A DNA stretch of 64,000 nucleotides from Tuctoria greenei (Eukaryota; Streptophyta; Magnoliopsida; Poales; Poaceae), in the NCBI GenBank assembly GCA_036927565.1, contig JAYESD010000004.1, positions 64,106,933-64,170,932 on the forward strand, in the 5' to 3' direction. The notes below the pieces were generated by a model. It saw only the letters and a program-made list of their open reading frames with translations. It did not search any database and was not told where the DNA came from. A program made the position numbers and the translations under genes. Positions 22,250-34,098 of the stretch are shown piece by piece. The stretch's first letter is position 1. Every line of letters begins with the position of its first letter.

Positions 22250-23572
22250 GTCCGAGTTGTCCTGGCATCTTGCCATTCTCCACCGGTGGAATAGCAGCTG
22301 CCAGTTGAGCCAACTGAGTTTCCAGCATCTTGTTGAAGCTCAGTTGGTTATGAAGGCCGAGCATAGTCCTTCAATATTGGCATGGATATTCTATGGTCTT
22401 GTCATTAGCCAACATATTCTTTGATAGGGCATCATTGATCTTCTGTTGGCTAATGGCAAGATCTCTCAAGTTGGTTTTATTTCCATTGTTTCCCTTGTTG
22501 TTGTACCCTACTTGAAAGAATGGGCGTGGTTGGCCCCACCCTTTACCTCCCGGACGATAGCCATTGTTGTTCCCATTGTTGGCTACGTATAAGGCATCCT
22601 CACGGGTTTCTGGGAAGTCATTTCCAAAATGGCCCGTGTTGCCACAGACTTCACATGTGATGTGAGAGTCTAGGACATAGGCATTGCCAAATACGTCCCC
22701 ATTGGCTTGTCTATCTGTCTTCTTCATGAGGAGGTCCAATTTGGCAGCAATCATGTCTACCTCCTTCAAGGTGTGCATGCATCGCTCACGGGTATGGAGA
22801 CGCTTGTCACTCCAACCCATGTTTGACACCATCTTCTTAATTAAGTTTTTGGCTTTGGGCACCGTCAATGAGAAGAAGGAACCTCCAGCAGCAGCATCGA
22901 CATGGTCACGGGCGGAAAGGATCCGTATGCTGTACAAGTTTTGGATAATCAGCCACTTGTCCATCCCATGGTGGGGACAGGCCAGGATGTACTCCTGAAG
23001 CCTTTCCCATGCCTCGGGAATAGACTCCTTAGCATCTTGCTGAAAGCTGGAAATCCTTCCATATAGGGCATTAGTCTTCTCCAACAAGAAGAACTTGGCA
23101 AGGAATGTCGTAGAACATATCTCCCAAGTGTCTACAGCACTTCGGTTCGCATAGAACCATTGCTTCACTCTCCCAAGAAGGGAGAACGGAAACAGCTTAA
23201 GACGGATAGCATCAGCAGATACGTCCTTGATCTTAAAAGTGTTGCAGGTCTCAAGGAACTATTGTAGGTGAGCATTTGCATCCTCGCTAGCCTTCCCACA
23301 ATATGGGTTGGCTTGCACCATAGTGATCAGGCCAATCTTGATTTCGAAGTTCACGTCTCCCGTGTTAACAGTGGGCCAAAAGGCACATTGTTAGTAGATC
23401 GAGCCGAAAAATCACGAAGGGTCTCTTGAGCCATTGGCGTTTCGGTTGTTGGTGCAGAAGAGATAGCTTGTCTTGCCGCATGAAGCTTTTGAGGAGCAAC
23501 AACACGAGGTCGATCTCTCAGAAGGGATTCGGGATCTTCAACAAAGTTTTCCGGCAAACGGACACCAGTCAT
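22250..23572 (-). pseudogene. N3 gag
   Basis: From the right: LPENFVEDPESLLRDRPRVV (23351-23572), then a frame change. Next is a 265-codon open stretch (22371-23168) with KQWFYANRSAVDTWEICSTT, NALYGRISSFQQDAKESIPE, AWERLQEYILACPHHGMDKW, DHVDAAAGGSFFSLTV and the zinc knuckle CEVCGNTGHFGNDFPE, in which the last Cys is replaced by Phe. The retrotransposon-gag fold and single CCHC knuckle are those of Tat/Athila elements. Confidence 0.75.
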
Positions 23573-23680
23573 ACACTACCCTATTTTCACATAAAATGCA
23601 AAAACAAGAAGGGTTATCCTACTAAAACCTATTGAGGGTCCTATCCTCTTCACTCAATCATACAATACTTCAGTTGCCTT

Positions 23681-23697
23681 CCCCGACAATGACGCCA
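23681..23697 (-). other. N3 primer-binding site
   Basis: The minus strand reads TGGCGTCATTGTCGGGG, eight bases from the LTR end at 23706. This is the clearest PBS of the family. Confidence 0.7.
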
Positions 23698-23947
23698 AAA
23701 ATGATTGTTGACATTTCTTGCATCGTAGATAAAAATCTGCAAGCGCACAGAAACTATCAAAGTAGCATTCCCCTTATTCCCAAGGGTGTCATTTATATTT
23801 TACCAAAGGAAGGCTAAGTGGAAGAATAACAATCATCAAATGGAGAGGGTAGGTTGGTCTAGGTAGGGTTCTAGTGAAGATGGTTAATAGATATGTAGAG
23901 GTAGTGTGACACACACAAGCGCATTTTGTTCTAAGAGGGACAAATGG

Positions 23948-23952
23948 GTCAA
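23948..23952. other. Target-site duplication of K1, left copy (GTCAA)
   Basis: It immediately precedes TGTAACACCC and is repeated at 33661-33665 immediately after GTGTCACA. Confidence 0.85.
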
Positions 23953-26164
23953 TGTAACACCCTCATATTCATGCGTCATGCCCTGCATCCATCATTAAAT
24001 ATGTTTAACATTGAGCAATATAAAAAGTAACAAGTTTAAAATGAATTAGAAAAAAACCCTTGATTCATTGGAGGAAACAAAAGAGGGTCAAGATCTCCAT
24101 CAAGTTTCGTTCTCCATCACCAATTCACCATCAAGCTCTTCATCAACCCTAAATCGTCAGGATCCAAGTGTTACGTCCAAAACCCTTGATTCATTGGAGT
24201 TCTAAACACCTGGTATACCTTCTACTTCCTTTTCCTTATGAGAATTCAACTCCAAATCACCAAATTCACGTTGATCTAGAAAACCCTAGTTCACCAATAC
24301 TGTGAAGTGCGGACTTGTCCGGTCCCTAGCGGACTAGTCTGATTTTCCTGGTTAATTCCTATTGAATTAATTCCAAAATTTGATCGAATCAACTCCAAAC
24401 CAGTGTAGACTTCTCAATAACCATTGTAATTGATTAATAAACATCATTAAAAACTTATTAACTAGTTTTGCTTCGCATTTGCATTAATCATGCATGTCAT
24501 GTCATATTGAGTAATGTATGTGCATTTTTTTATTGTAATTCTTGTCTTGTATGTTCGTTGTGCGGATTAGATGGAGTTGTGTTAGAGTGTGCCGTGGAGG
24601 ATCTCTAGCACCAAGAGTTTGAAGGCTTTGACCCGAACCAAGCCCAAGAGCAAGGCAAGTGTCCTTGAAGCATATTGATCCTGTTTTGACAATAAATGTT
24701 TTGTTTGCAAAACTGCATACTTGTGTCAAATTGATGGGAATCCTATGGTAGGAAGTTTACTATATTTGTTGACCACCCTTGTCACCTAGAATACATGGTA
24801 GAGAGTCGGGATGGGATCATTACCTCTTTGCTTCGCTAAATTAACTGGGATGGGAACACAACTATACCACTTAACTTAATTATGTATTTATGAGATTTGA
24901 TTAACATGAACTGGTTAATAGGATGTGGTAATGGGTGATTGAAGCAATCCTGGTATGCGGATGGGTTGGATGTTATGGTGGTTTGCTAGCTTTAGATCTA
25001 AGGACCGGTTCATACGAGAATAAGCCAGGACTGCAGTGCCACCACGAGGCCAAGTATGGGTGCGGCTTAGCTGATTAATTAGGGCTTTGCCAGTGCTATT
25101 TGGACCATTAAGGATGCTCGGGGAAGGGGTAGTCATATTGGGTTTGTTGATGATTGGTGGGACTACCCTGAGATCTGAATTGCTCAAGAGGGAGCCCTTG
25201 GTTGAAGATATGCTCAGTTGGAGGCATCGCCACCGGTGAAACCTCAATAGGGTCTAAATAGGCTAGTAATCCCTTTGTAAAGGCTATCTTGTGATCTCTT
25301 GGCCACACAAATAAGGAAGTTGTGATATGGCATAATTGAGATTCTATAGTCATCGAAAGGTGATGAAATCACAAACACATGGGTAAAGTGGTATAACCTC
25401 TGCAGAGTGCCTAAAAAACTATCATGATAGCTGTGCTCCCGGTTATGAGCAACCTGGACCCTCACATGATTAGAGGAAACTTGGTATTGGGATGGTTTGG
25501 TAATGGTTATGGTTAATAATATGGTTATGACTGGTTATGAATCAAATTCTTATATTGATTATGGTTAATGGCTATGGTGAAATCTGGAATAATGATTATG
25601 GATATAGAATGTGGACTTGTACTATGTTAATAATTATGGTTTATGACGGGTTACTTCACATACATATATTATGTTGCTTCTTAAATGTTTTAATGTACTT
25701 TTCAGCACTTAGCCTTTATTGTTGTCATCATTTGTATCAGCTACATGTCATACTTTCCACGCTTGCTGAGTACGACATGTACTCACCCTTGCAATTCCCC
25801 CACCAACAGTTGCAGGTCAGAATTGGGAGTATAACGACGATAATGTGGAGTTCTAGGTCGTGCCTGCCGTCAGCTTTGCATGTGGTGTTGATTGGAGCTG
25901 CGCAATACCCTATTTGCTTATGTTGCGTAGTTGCTTAGTTTGCTCAGTTTAGTTTATTTCCACTGCATTAGTTCAAACTTGTCATTACTATTCATTAGAG
26001 CTTGTAATAGAGGATTATTATGAATTGTGTAATAAAAGTGCTTAATTAATCTTGTTCTGTGTAATTTTCTATATATCCTTTTGTGAATGCACCCGTGTAT
26101 GTGTGTTGGACGTCCTGGGCACACAAATGCATTCACTTGGTTCAATTTCGGAACCGACTGTCAC
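23953..26164 (+). repeat. K1 5' LTR (promoter-deleted)
   Basis: It runs from TGTAACACCCTCATATTCAT to CGACTGTCACA, 2212 bp. Relative to the 3' LTR it lacks about 680 bp corresponding to roughly 31050-31725, which holds the palindrome array and the TATA box. In turn it carries about 150 bp (about 25260-25430) that the 3' LTR lacks. Confidence 0.85.
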
Positions 26165-26166
26165 AA

Positions 26167-26180
26167 ATTGGTATCAGAGC
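26167..26180 (+). other. K1 primer-binding site
   Basis: TTGGTATCAGAGCC two bases after the LTR end is complementary in type to the 3' end of initiator tRNA-Met, the usual primer of these elements. Confidence 0.8.
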
Positions 26181-26434
26181 CACAGGTTGACTATAGGACG
26201 CAACCTAGATAGAATGGACACTTTAGAGCACATAGGAGCACTCAGGAATCGATGTGTTTTTGTTTGGTGTGTTGTTTGCTATATATTGGTTTCTTGTGTG
26301 CTTAATAGAGGATTTTGGGATGCTTTAGCATTGCCATATCCACTTAGGCTAGTGTAGGTAGTTGTTTAGTTTCATATCCCTTGATGCATATAGTTGGGGA
26401 TGTTTCTAAATTCTTATCTCTTGCTTTCCTTCAG

Positions 26435-27566
26435 ATGGTGAGGACTCGCAACCAGGGGGTGGCAATGATGAGGAGGAGAATAATAGAGCACCTCATAACA
26501 ACAATGGACATGGACCGGCTATCAACATTGAGCAGCTTTTGGCAATGCAAAACTAACTCATGCAGACCATGATACAAACTATGGTACAGCTGCAGGTTGG
26601 TAACGTCAACAATCAGCCCCACATGCCTCCACCGCCACCCCCACCTCCTCATAACCGGTTGGGAGAAATTATGAGGACTAGGCTGCCAAGCTTTGCTCAA
26701 GCCAATGACCCTATGGACGCTGATGATTGGCTCAAGTACATGGAGAAGAAGATAGCTATTGTTCAATGCAGTGACTGGGAGAAGGTCCTATTTGCATCTC
26801 ATAACTTGTTGGAGCAGCTGCGGATTGGTGGGATTTGCTATGCAATGCTCATGAGAACCAAGAGAGGATTACTTGGGCCGAATTCAAGGAGAGCTTCTGT
26901 TCTCATTATATGCTGGAAGGAGTTATGATCTTGAAGAGGCAAGAATTTGAGAACTTGAGGCAAGGAAGATCGAGTGTGGGTGAATACCTCAATAAGTTCA
27001 CTCAACTTTCAAGGTATGCGCCCGAGGATGTGAGCCGGGACAGCCGGGAGCAATATTTATTCATGAGGGGTTTGAACAATGAGATCCAAGTGCAATTGCT
27101 GAATTGTGACTATGCCAACTTCCAGAAGCTTGTGGACAAAGCAATTGTTGTTGAGAACAAGGTCCGTGAGATAGAGCAAGACAACAAGAGGAAGGCGCCG
27201 TATGAAGTACAACAACAAGGAAGTAATGTGCGCCTTCGCTTTGCACCACTCAATGCGTCTTATTTCAGCTCCTTTGCACCTGCTCATCTCCCTGGTTATG
27301 CACCGCACCCAACTTAGTTTGTGCAGCAACGCCCTGTTATGCAAGCACCTAGGCCTTCAACGCCTCATACGCCTCGTGCCAATTTTCCTGGTGCAAATGT
27401 TCAGAATCAAGCTCGTCCAAATTCTAATGCAACAAAGAAGTGCTATACTTGTGGACAAGCTGGACACTTCGCACATCAATGTCCTAAGTCAGGTGGCCAA
27501 GGGAGCAATGCGCCGAGGCAAAACCCAAGACCCAATGGAGGACAGCCGCAAGGGAATTGTGGATAG
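26435..27566 (+). pseudogene. K1 gag
   Basis: Chromovirus gag. It starts at MVRTRNQG (ATG at 26435), shifts frame almost at once, and continues as HNRLGEIMRTRLPSFAQAND and DDWLKYMEKKIAIVQCSDWE (26560 frame). The 26835 frame then gives ITWAEFKESFCSHYML, EFENLRQGRSSVGEYLNKFT and LLNCDYANFQKLVDKAIVVE. After a TAG at 27315-27317 the CCHC zinc knuckle CYTCGQAGHFAHQC (about 27441) follows in frame. At least two frameshifts and one stop. Confidence 0.8.
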
Positions 27567-27587
27567 CAGAATTTTGCTTGTGGCAAC

Positions 27588-28013
27588 GTGAACTATGTCT
27601 CTACGGAGGATGCTCAACAAGCGGTTGACGTGGTGATTGGTATGTTTCTCGCAAACTCCAACCCGACGACTATGTTATTTGATTATGGAGCATCGCATTC
27701 ATTCATTGCATCGAAATATGTTGCCAAGTATAGTTTGCCTATCTATCATATGAAGTTTACTCTATTTGTTAAGTCTCCTGGAGGAGAGATGAGGACAAAT
27801 ATAATATGTCCAAAAGTAAGCCTTAGAATAAAGGTGGTAGACCTCTTTGCCAACCTCATTGTTTTGTATTCTCAAGGATTGGATAGTATACTTGGTATGG
27901 ACTGGATGAGGAAGCACAATGGAGTTATTGAGTGTGCCACGAAGACGGTGAATTTGACCAATGAGGAAGGGATCACCGTAGAATTTGAAGCATCTCAAAC
28001 CGCACTGAAGTAA
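27588..28013 (+). pseudogene. K1 aspartic protease
   Basis: AVDVVIGMFLANSNPTTMLF leads into LFDYGASHSFIASKYVAKY. The catalytic block is normally Asp-Ser/Thr-Gly in this family; here it reads Asp-Tyr-Gly, which should disable the enzyme. VLYSQGLDSILGMDWMRKHN is the typical distal flap-and-loop region. The domain ends at a TAA, and RT follows in the same frame. Confidence 0.8.
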
Positions 28014-29119
28014 TTGGAGCTGAATCACATGGGTGGTGCCGTAATTGAGGAGATTCCGTTGGCGTGTGAATTTTTGGATGCGTTTCCAGATGAGTTGCCA
28101 GATATGCCACTTGATCAAGATATTGAATTTGTTATTGATTCAATACCTGGAACCACACCTATAGCTAAGAGGCCATATAGGATGCCTCATAAGGAATTAG
28201 CAAAGCTCAAGAAGAAAATTCAAGAGCAACTAGAGAAAGGTTTCATTCGCCCCAATTCTTCACCTTGGGAAGCGCCCGTTCTTTTCGTGGATAAGAAGGA
28301 TGAATCCCAAAGAATGTGTGTGGATTACCGAGCTCTCAATGAGGTGACAATCAAGAACAAGTACATCTTGCCCCGCATAGAAGACTTGTTTGATCAGATG
28401 AAGGGTGCTTGTGTTTTCTGCAAAATTGATTTGAGGTCGGGGTACTTTCAAATGAAGATTAGACCATTGAACATACCCAAGACAGCTTTCAGGACATGGT
28501 ATGGATCCTATGAGTACACTGTGATGTCCATTGGATTGACGAACGTGCCTACGTATTCTATGTACGTCATGAATAAGGTATTCATGGAGTATTTGGATAA
28601 GTTCGTTGCGGTGTTGATTGATGACATTATGATCTACTTGAAGGATGAGAAGGAACATAGGAACACTTGAGGCTTACATTGCAGAAATTGAGGGAGCATC
28701 AATTGTATGCCAAGTTCAGCAAGTGCCAATTTTGGTTGAAAGAGGTGTCATTTTTTAGTCATATCATCTCGAGAGGAGGAGTATCAGTCGACCCCGGGAA
28801 AGTGAGGGATGTGCTAAAGTGGGAGCCACTGCAAAACATAAAGGAAATAAAGAGTTTCCTTGGAATGGCTGGATATTACCGTCGATTCATCAAGGACTTT
28901 TCCAAGATAGTCAAGCCAATGACGGAATTGCTAATGAAGGGAAAGGCTTTCCGATGGACTGAATCTTGTCAAAATAGTTTTGAGGAGCTAAATAAGAGGT
29001 TAACTACAGCCCCAGTTTTGGTTTTGCCAGATGTGAGTAAAAGCTTCGATATTTTTTGTGATGCATCAAGACAAGGACTTCGATGCGTGCTCATGCAAGA
29101 AGGTCAAGTGGAAACATGA
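28014..29119 (+). pseudogene. K1 reverse transcriptase
   Basis: Frame 28014-28670: LPDMPLDQDIEFVIDSIPGT, RPYRMPHKELAKLKKKIQEQ, SQRMCVDYRALNEVTIKNKY, CKIDLRSGYFQMKIR and the catalytic LIDDIMIYLK. A frameshift at about 28667 leads to LREHQLYAKFSKCQFWLKEV, FLGMAGYYRRFIKDFSKIVK and FCDASRQGLRCVLMQ, where RNase H begins. Most RT landmarks are present, so decay is recent or limited. Confidence 0.85.
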
Positions 29120-30098
29120 GCAGAATTATCCTATGCATGACTTTGAACTTGTAGTCGTGGTACATGCATTGAAAATTTGGAGACACTACATTCTTGTTCA
29201 TAGGTGTGAAATTTATACGGATCATAAGAGTCTCAAGTACATATTCACACAAACGGACCTGAATTTGAGGCAACGAAGATGGTTGGAGCTCATCAAGGAC
29301 TATAATTTGGGAATCAATTATCATCCGAGAAAAGCCAATGTAGTGGCTGATGCCTTGAATAGAAAAGGAGTAAGTCACCAACTCACAGTCCGAGAGTTGC
29401 CATCTGAGTTATGTAAGGAGTTTGAACGATTAAAACTCGGATTCATCAATGAGATGGGGATGATGGAATTAAATCCGACTTTGGAGCAAGAAATTCGAGA
29501 TGGCCAAACGAAGGATGAGGAAATCCAAGAAATCAAGGAAAGGACCCAAGAGGGAAGAGAATTCATGTTTCATGAGGATGAACATGGTACTCTATGGCTT
29601 GGAAAAAGGATTTTCGTGCCTAATGTGAAGCATATTTGGGAGACAATATTGAAAGAGGCACATGACCCGTCATACTCGATTCACCCTAGTTGTACAAAGG
29701 TGTACAAAGACTTGAAGACGTGTTATTGGTGGGCTAGCATGAAAAAGGACATATCTGAATACGTAGCGTTGTGTGATGTGTGCCAACGAGTCAAGACGAA
29801 ACATCAAAGACCAACTGGATTATTGCAGCCATTGAAGATCCCAGAATGGAAGTGGGAAGAAATTGGAATGGACTTCATAGTTGGTTTACCGCGTACTCAG
29901 TACGGTTATGACTCAATTTGGGTAATTGCGGATCGGTTGACCAAGTCAGCTCATTTCATCCCTGTCAAGACCAAGTATACAACTGCACAATTGGCTGAAG
30001 TATACATGGAGCATATTGTGTGCCGACATGGGGTACCAAAGAAGATAGTATTGGATAGAGGTTCTCAGTTTACCTCCATGTTTTGGCAAATTGCATGA
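29058..30098 (+). pseudogene. K1 RNase H and integrase core
   Basis: RNase H part: NYPMHDFELVVVVHALKIWR, YTDHKSLKYIFTQTDLNLRQ, RRWLELIKDYNLGINYHPRK. Integrase zinc domain: HPSCTKVYKDL and LCDVCQRVKTKHQRPTGLLQ. Core: WEEIGMDFIVGLPRTQYGYD (first catalytic Asp) and KIVLDRGSQFTSMFWQ (second Asp). A frameshift at about 30098 precedes the block with the catalytic Glu (30120-30170). Confidence 0.85.
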
Positions 30099-30234
30099 AG
30101 CAATAGGAACAAGGTTAAATTTTAGTTCAGCATATCACCATCAAACGGATGGACAAACTGAGAGGACCAATTAAATTTTAGAGGACATGTTAAGAGCTTG
30201 TGCTTAAAAGCATGGGAAAAGTTGGGACAAGAGC

Positions 30235-30795
30235 TTGCCATATACAGAATTTTCATACAACAATAGCTACCAAGCAAGTTTGAAGATGTCACCTTATGAA
30301 GCACTATATGGAAGGAAGCATAGGACACCTTTATTTTGGAATGAGACAGGAGAAACTCATGTATTTGGTCTGGATGTGTTGCTAGAAGCTGAAAAACAAG
30401 TTCAGGTAATTCATGAAAACTTGAGGGCTGCTCAATGAAGGCAAAAAGGCTATGCAGACAATAGTAGAAGGAAACTAGCTTTTGAAGTAGGGGATTTCGT
30501 TTACCTCAAAGTGTCACCAATGCGAGGTCATAAGAGGTTTAATATAAGAGGCAAGTTAGCACCTCGATACATTGGACCATTCAAGATTCTGGACAAACTG
30601 GGAGAAGTAGCATATAAGTTGGAGATGCCAGCTCATCTTTCATATGTTCACGATGTGTTTCATATTTCCCAGATCAAGAAGTGTTTAAGAGTGCCGGAAG
30701 AACAAGTGCCAATGGAAGAATTGGAATTAGAGGCAGATTTGACTTATGCCGAGCAACCGGTCAAAATCTTGGAAACAAATGAGAGAGTCACATAG
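30235..30795 (+). pseudogene. K1 integrase C-terminal region
   Basis: MPYTEFSYNNSYQASLKMSP and YEALYGRKHRTPLFWNETGE are followed, after a TGA at 30436-30438, by VSPMRGHKRFNIRGKLAPRY, IGPFKILDKLGEVAYKLEMP and VHDVFHISQIKKCL. This is the GPY/F module of chromovirus integrases, which leads into a chromodomain. Upstream, 30099-30234 carries the out-of-frame Glu-containing segment of the core. Confidence 0.8.
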
Positions 30796-30930
30796 AACAA
30801 GGTTATTTGATGCTGTAAAGTACAATGGAAGAAACATACAGAATCAGAAGCAACATGAGAGTTGGAGGATGATCTCAAGAAGGAATTTTGCTATCTTTTC
30901 TCTTCCGCGTCGAATCTCGAGGGCAAGATT
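30796..30930 (+). pseudogene. K1 chromodomain remnant
   Basis: The frame around 30820-30880 reads KVQWKKHTESEAT, then a TGA where the family has Trp, then ELEDDL. This is the core of the chromodomain at the end of Tekay-type integrases, thought to steer insertion to marked chromatin. It is broken here by at least one frameshift and the TGA. Confidence 0.65.
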
Positions 30931-30933
30931 CAT

Positions 30934-30949
30934 TTTAAGGGGGGTAGGT
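30934..30949 (+). other. K1 polypurine tract
   Basis: TTTTAAGGGGGGTAGG lies directly before the 3' LTR start at 30951. Confidence 0.7.
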
Positions 30950-31077
30950 TTGTAACACCCTCATTTTCATGCATCATGTCCTGCATCCATCATTAAATAT
31001 GTTTAACATTGAGCAACGTAAAAAAGGAACAAGTTTAAAATGAATTAGAAACAAAACTGCACTTAAGAATTCTGGGA

Positions 31078-31435
31078 AGTGCGGACTAGTTCGATTTTGG
31101 TGCGGACTAGTCCGATTTCTCTCTGACCTCGAATGGACTTGTCCGTTTTGCTGCGGACTGGTCTGTTTTTCCCTTTGGACACTTTTGGACTTTTTCAACC
31201 CAGTGCGGACTAGTCCGGTATTCCAATTCCTTGGAAATTTTGCTAAGTCCCTAGGCTTGTCCGGACTTGTCCGTTTTCCCCCCTGACTAAAGTCGGACTT
31301 GTCCGGTTTTAGCAAGACTTGTCTGTTTTTCCCCTTTGGATAAGGTTGGACTTGTCCGATGTCCAGTCCGGACTTGTCCAATTTCTCTCTGTTAACTTCA
31401 GACTAGTCTGATCCTTTTCGGACTTGTCCGATAAA
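31078..31435 (+). repeat. Array of near-palindromic CGGACTAGTCCG-type motifs in K1 LTR
   Basis: About twelve copies of CGGACTAGTCCG or CGGACTTGTCCG, with changes, occur at 15-50 base spacing, each usually followed by GTTTT or GATTT. Two more copies lie at about 31959 and 31982, and the same two remain in the 5' LTR at about 24308. The array ends about 160 bases before the TATA box. Confidence 0.85.
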
Positions 31436-31597
31436 TCGCGACTCCGAGTTGATCATTTGTTCGCGACTTGTTTTCGGGTTTTACCTTAAGTGGGCCTAGG
31501 GACGTTGTGCCTAACTCTATTAGAGCCCATGTTGGACCCTAAAACCGACCCCTACTCATCTCAAACTCGAAATCCATCTAACCCTAGCCACCACCTC

Positions 31598-31605
31598 TAT
31601 ATAAA
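31598..31605 (+). promoter_or_regulatory. TATA box of K1 3' LTR
   Basis: TATATAAA within CCTCTATATAAACAACTCC. The corresponding segment is deleted from the 5' LTR. Confidence 0.5.
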
Positions 31606-33660
31606 CAACTCCACTCCTTGGCTTGACATCTATTTGCCACTTTTTCACCTCACCCAAACCCTAGCTCGTGAATTGCCACCGCCAAGGAGGTATAAGGAGA
31701 TCTAGAGAAAGAAGAAGAAGAGGAGGAAATAAAAGAGGGTCAAGATCTCCATCAAGTTTCATTCTCCATCGCCAATTCACCATCAAGTTCTTCATCAACC
31801 CTAAATCATCAGGATCCAAGTGTTACCTCCAAAACCCTTGATTCATAGGAGTTCTAAACACCTGGTATACCTTCTACTTCCTTTTCCTTATGTTAATTCA
31901 ACCCCAAATCTCCAAATTCATGTCGATCTGGAAAACCTTAGTTCACCAATTCTGCGAAGTGCGGACTTGTCCGGTCCCTAGCAGACTAGTCCGATTTTCC
32001 TGGTTATTTCCTATTGAATTAATTCCAAAATTTGATCGAATAAACTCCAAACCTGTGTAGACTTCTCAATAACCATTGTAATTGATTAATAAACATAATT
32101 AACAACTTATTAACTAGTTTTGCTTCGCATTTGCATTAATCATGCATGTCATGTCATATTGAGTAATGTATGTGCATTTTTTTATTGTAATTCTTGTCTT
32201 GTATGTTCGTTATGCGGATTAGATGGATTTGCGCTAGAGTGTGCCGCGGAGGATCTCTAGCACCAAGAGTTTGAAGGCTTTGACCCGAACCAAGCCTAAG
32301 AGCATGGCAACTGTCCTTGAAACATATTGATCCTGTTTTGACAATAAATGTTTTGTTTGCAAAACTGCATGCTTGTGTCAAATTGAAGGGAATCCTATGG
32401 TAGGAAGTTTACTAGATTTGTTGACCACCCTTGTCACCTGGAATACATGGTAGAGAGTCGGGATGGGATCTTTACCTCTTTGCTTCGCTTAATTAACTGG
32501 GATGGGAACACAACTATACCACTTAACTTAATTATGTATTTATGAGATTTGATTAACATGAACTGGTTAATAGGATGTGGTAATGGGTGATCTAAGCAAG
32601 CCTGGTATGTGGATGGGTTGGATGTTATTGTGATTTGCTTGCTTTAGATCTAAGGACCGGTTCATGCGAGAATAAGCCAGGACTGCAATGCCACCACGAG
32701 GCCAAGTATTGGTGCGGCGTAGCTGATTAATAGGGCTTTGCCAGTGCTATTTGGACCATTAAGGATGCTCGGGGAAGGGGTAGTCAGATTGGGTTTGTTG
32801 ATGATTGGTGGGACTACCTTGGGATCTGAATGGCTCAAGAGGGGGCCCTTGGTTGAAGATGTGCTCAGTTGGAGGCATCGCCACCAGTGAAACCTCAGTG
32901 GGGTCTAAATAGGCTATCATGATAGCCGTGCTCCCGGTTATGAGCAACATGGACCCTCACATGATTAGAGGAAACTTGGTATTGGGATGGTTTGGTAATG
33001 GTTATGGTTAATAATATGGTTATGGCTGGTTATGAATCAAATTCTTATATTGATTATGGTTAATGGCTATAGTGAAATCTGGAATAATGATGATGGATAT
33101 GGAATGTGGACTTGTACTATGTTAATAATTATGGTTTATGATGGGTTACTTCACATACATATATTATGTTGCTTTTCAAATGTTTTAATGTACTTTTAGA
33201 ACTTAGCCTTTATTATTGTCATCATTTGTATCAGCTACATGTCATACTTTCCATACTTGCTGAGTACGACATGTACTCACCCTTGCAATTCCTCCACCAA
33301 TTGTTGCAGGTTAGAATTGGGAGTATAACGACGATAATGCGGAGTTCTAGGCCGTGCCTGCCGTCATCTTTGCTTGTGGTGTTGATTGGATCTGCGCTAT
33401 ACCATATTTGCTTATGCTGCGTAGTTGCTAAGTTTGCTCAATTTAGTTTATTTCCCCTACATTAATTCAAGCTTGTCATTACTATTCAATAGATCTTGTA
33501 ATCAAGGATTATTATGAATTGTGTAATAAAAGTGATGAATTAATCTTGTTCTGTGGTAATTTTCTGTATATCCTTTTGTGAATGCACTCGGGTATGTGTG
33601 TTGAACGTCCTAGGCACACATATGCGTTCACTTGGTTCATTTTCGGAACCGGGTGTCACA

Positions 33661-33665
33661 GTCAA
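33661..33665. other. Target-site duplication of K1, right copy (GTCAA)
   Basis: It is identical to 23948-23952. Confidence 0.85.
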
Positions 33666-34098
33666 AAAGGGATGAGGCTAAGAGTTAGGGAGTTGCTCCA
33701 ACAATGCTTCTAGTATACATATACATAGCCTAGGTTAGATACTAATGAACATGTCAATGGTGAATTCTCATGCTAAGTTGTTCAACACATCAGGCACGGG
33801 TTTACCCTGGCAATTCTAGGACAACTCCCGCAAAGAGTTTGTGGCAGAGCCGAACGTAGAGGATTAGAAGGACAGATAGGATTGTCACCACCTACTGCCT
33901 ACCTCTTCAATATGTGGATCTACAAGACATCCAACACTACTTAACTATCCTTGCGCCATGCTAGCATATTAACTAAATACCTTAGGAGCCTAGGCACAAG
34001 CCATCCCAAGGCAATGACTAACCTAAATATTGTTAAACTAATGTTGAAACATAGCATTAGTCATTCATAATAACATGATCATATCATAACAGATTAGA

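Larger units (their letters stand above)
23953..33660 (+). mobile_element. K1: chromodomain Ty3/gypsy element (Tekay/Del-like)
   Basis: A complete insertion of 9708 bp: 5' LTR 23953-26164, PBS TTGGTATCAGAGCC, gag, protease, RT, RNase H, integrase, chromodomain remnant, polypurine tract, 3' LTR 30951-33660, and GTCAA duplications. The domain order (integrase last, then chromodomain) places it in the chromoviruses. LTRs starting TGTAACACCC fit the Tekay group. The coding region has several frameshifts and stops. Confidence 0.85.
30951..33660 (+). repeat. K1 3' LTR (full-length promoter region)
   Basis: It runs from TGTAACACCCTCATTTTCAT to GGGTGTCACA, 2710 bp. It retains the palindrome array (31078-31435) and a TATA box TATATAAA (31598-31605). 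It lacks about 150 bp near 32908 relative to the 5' LTR, apparently a deletion next to a short GGCTA repeat. Confidence 0.85.
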
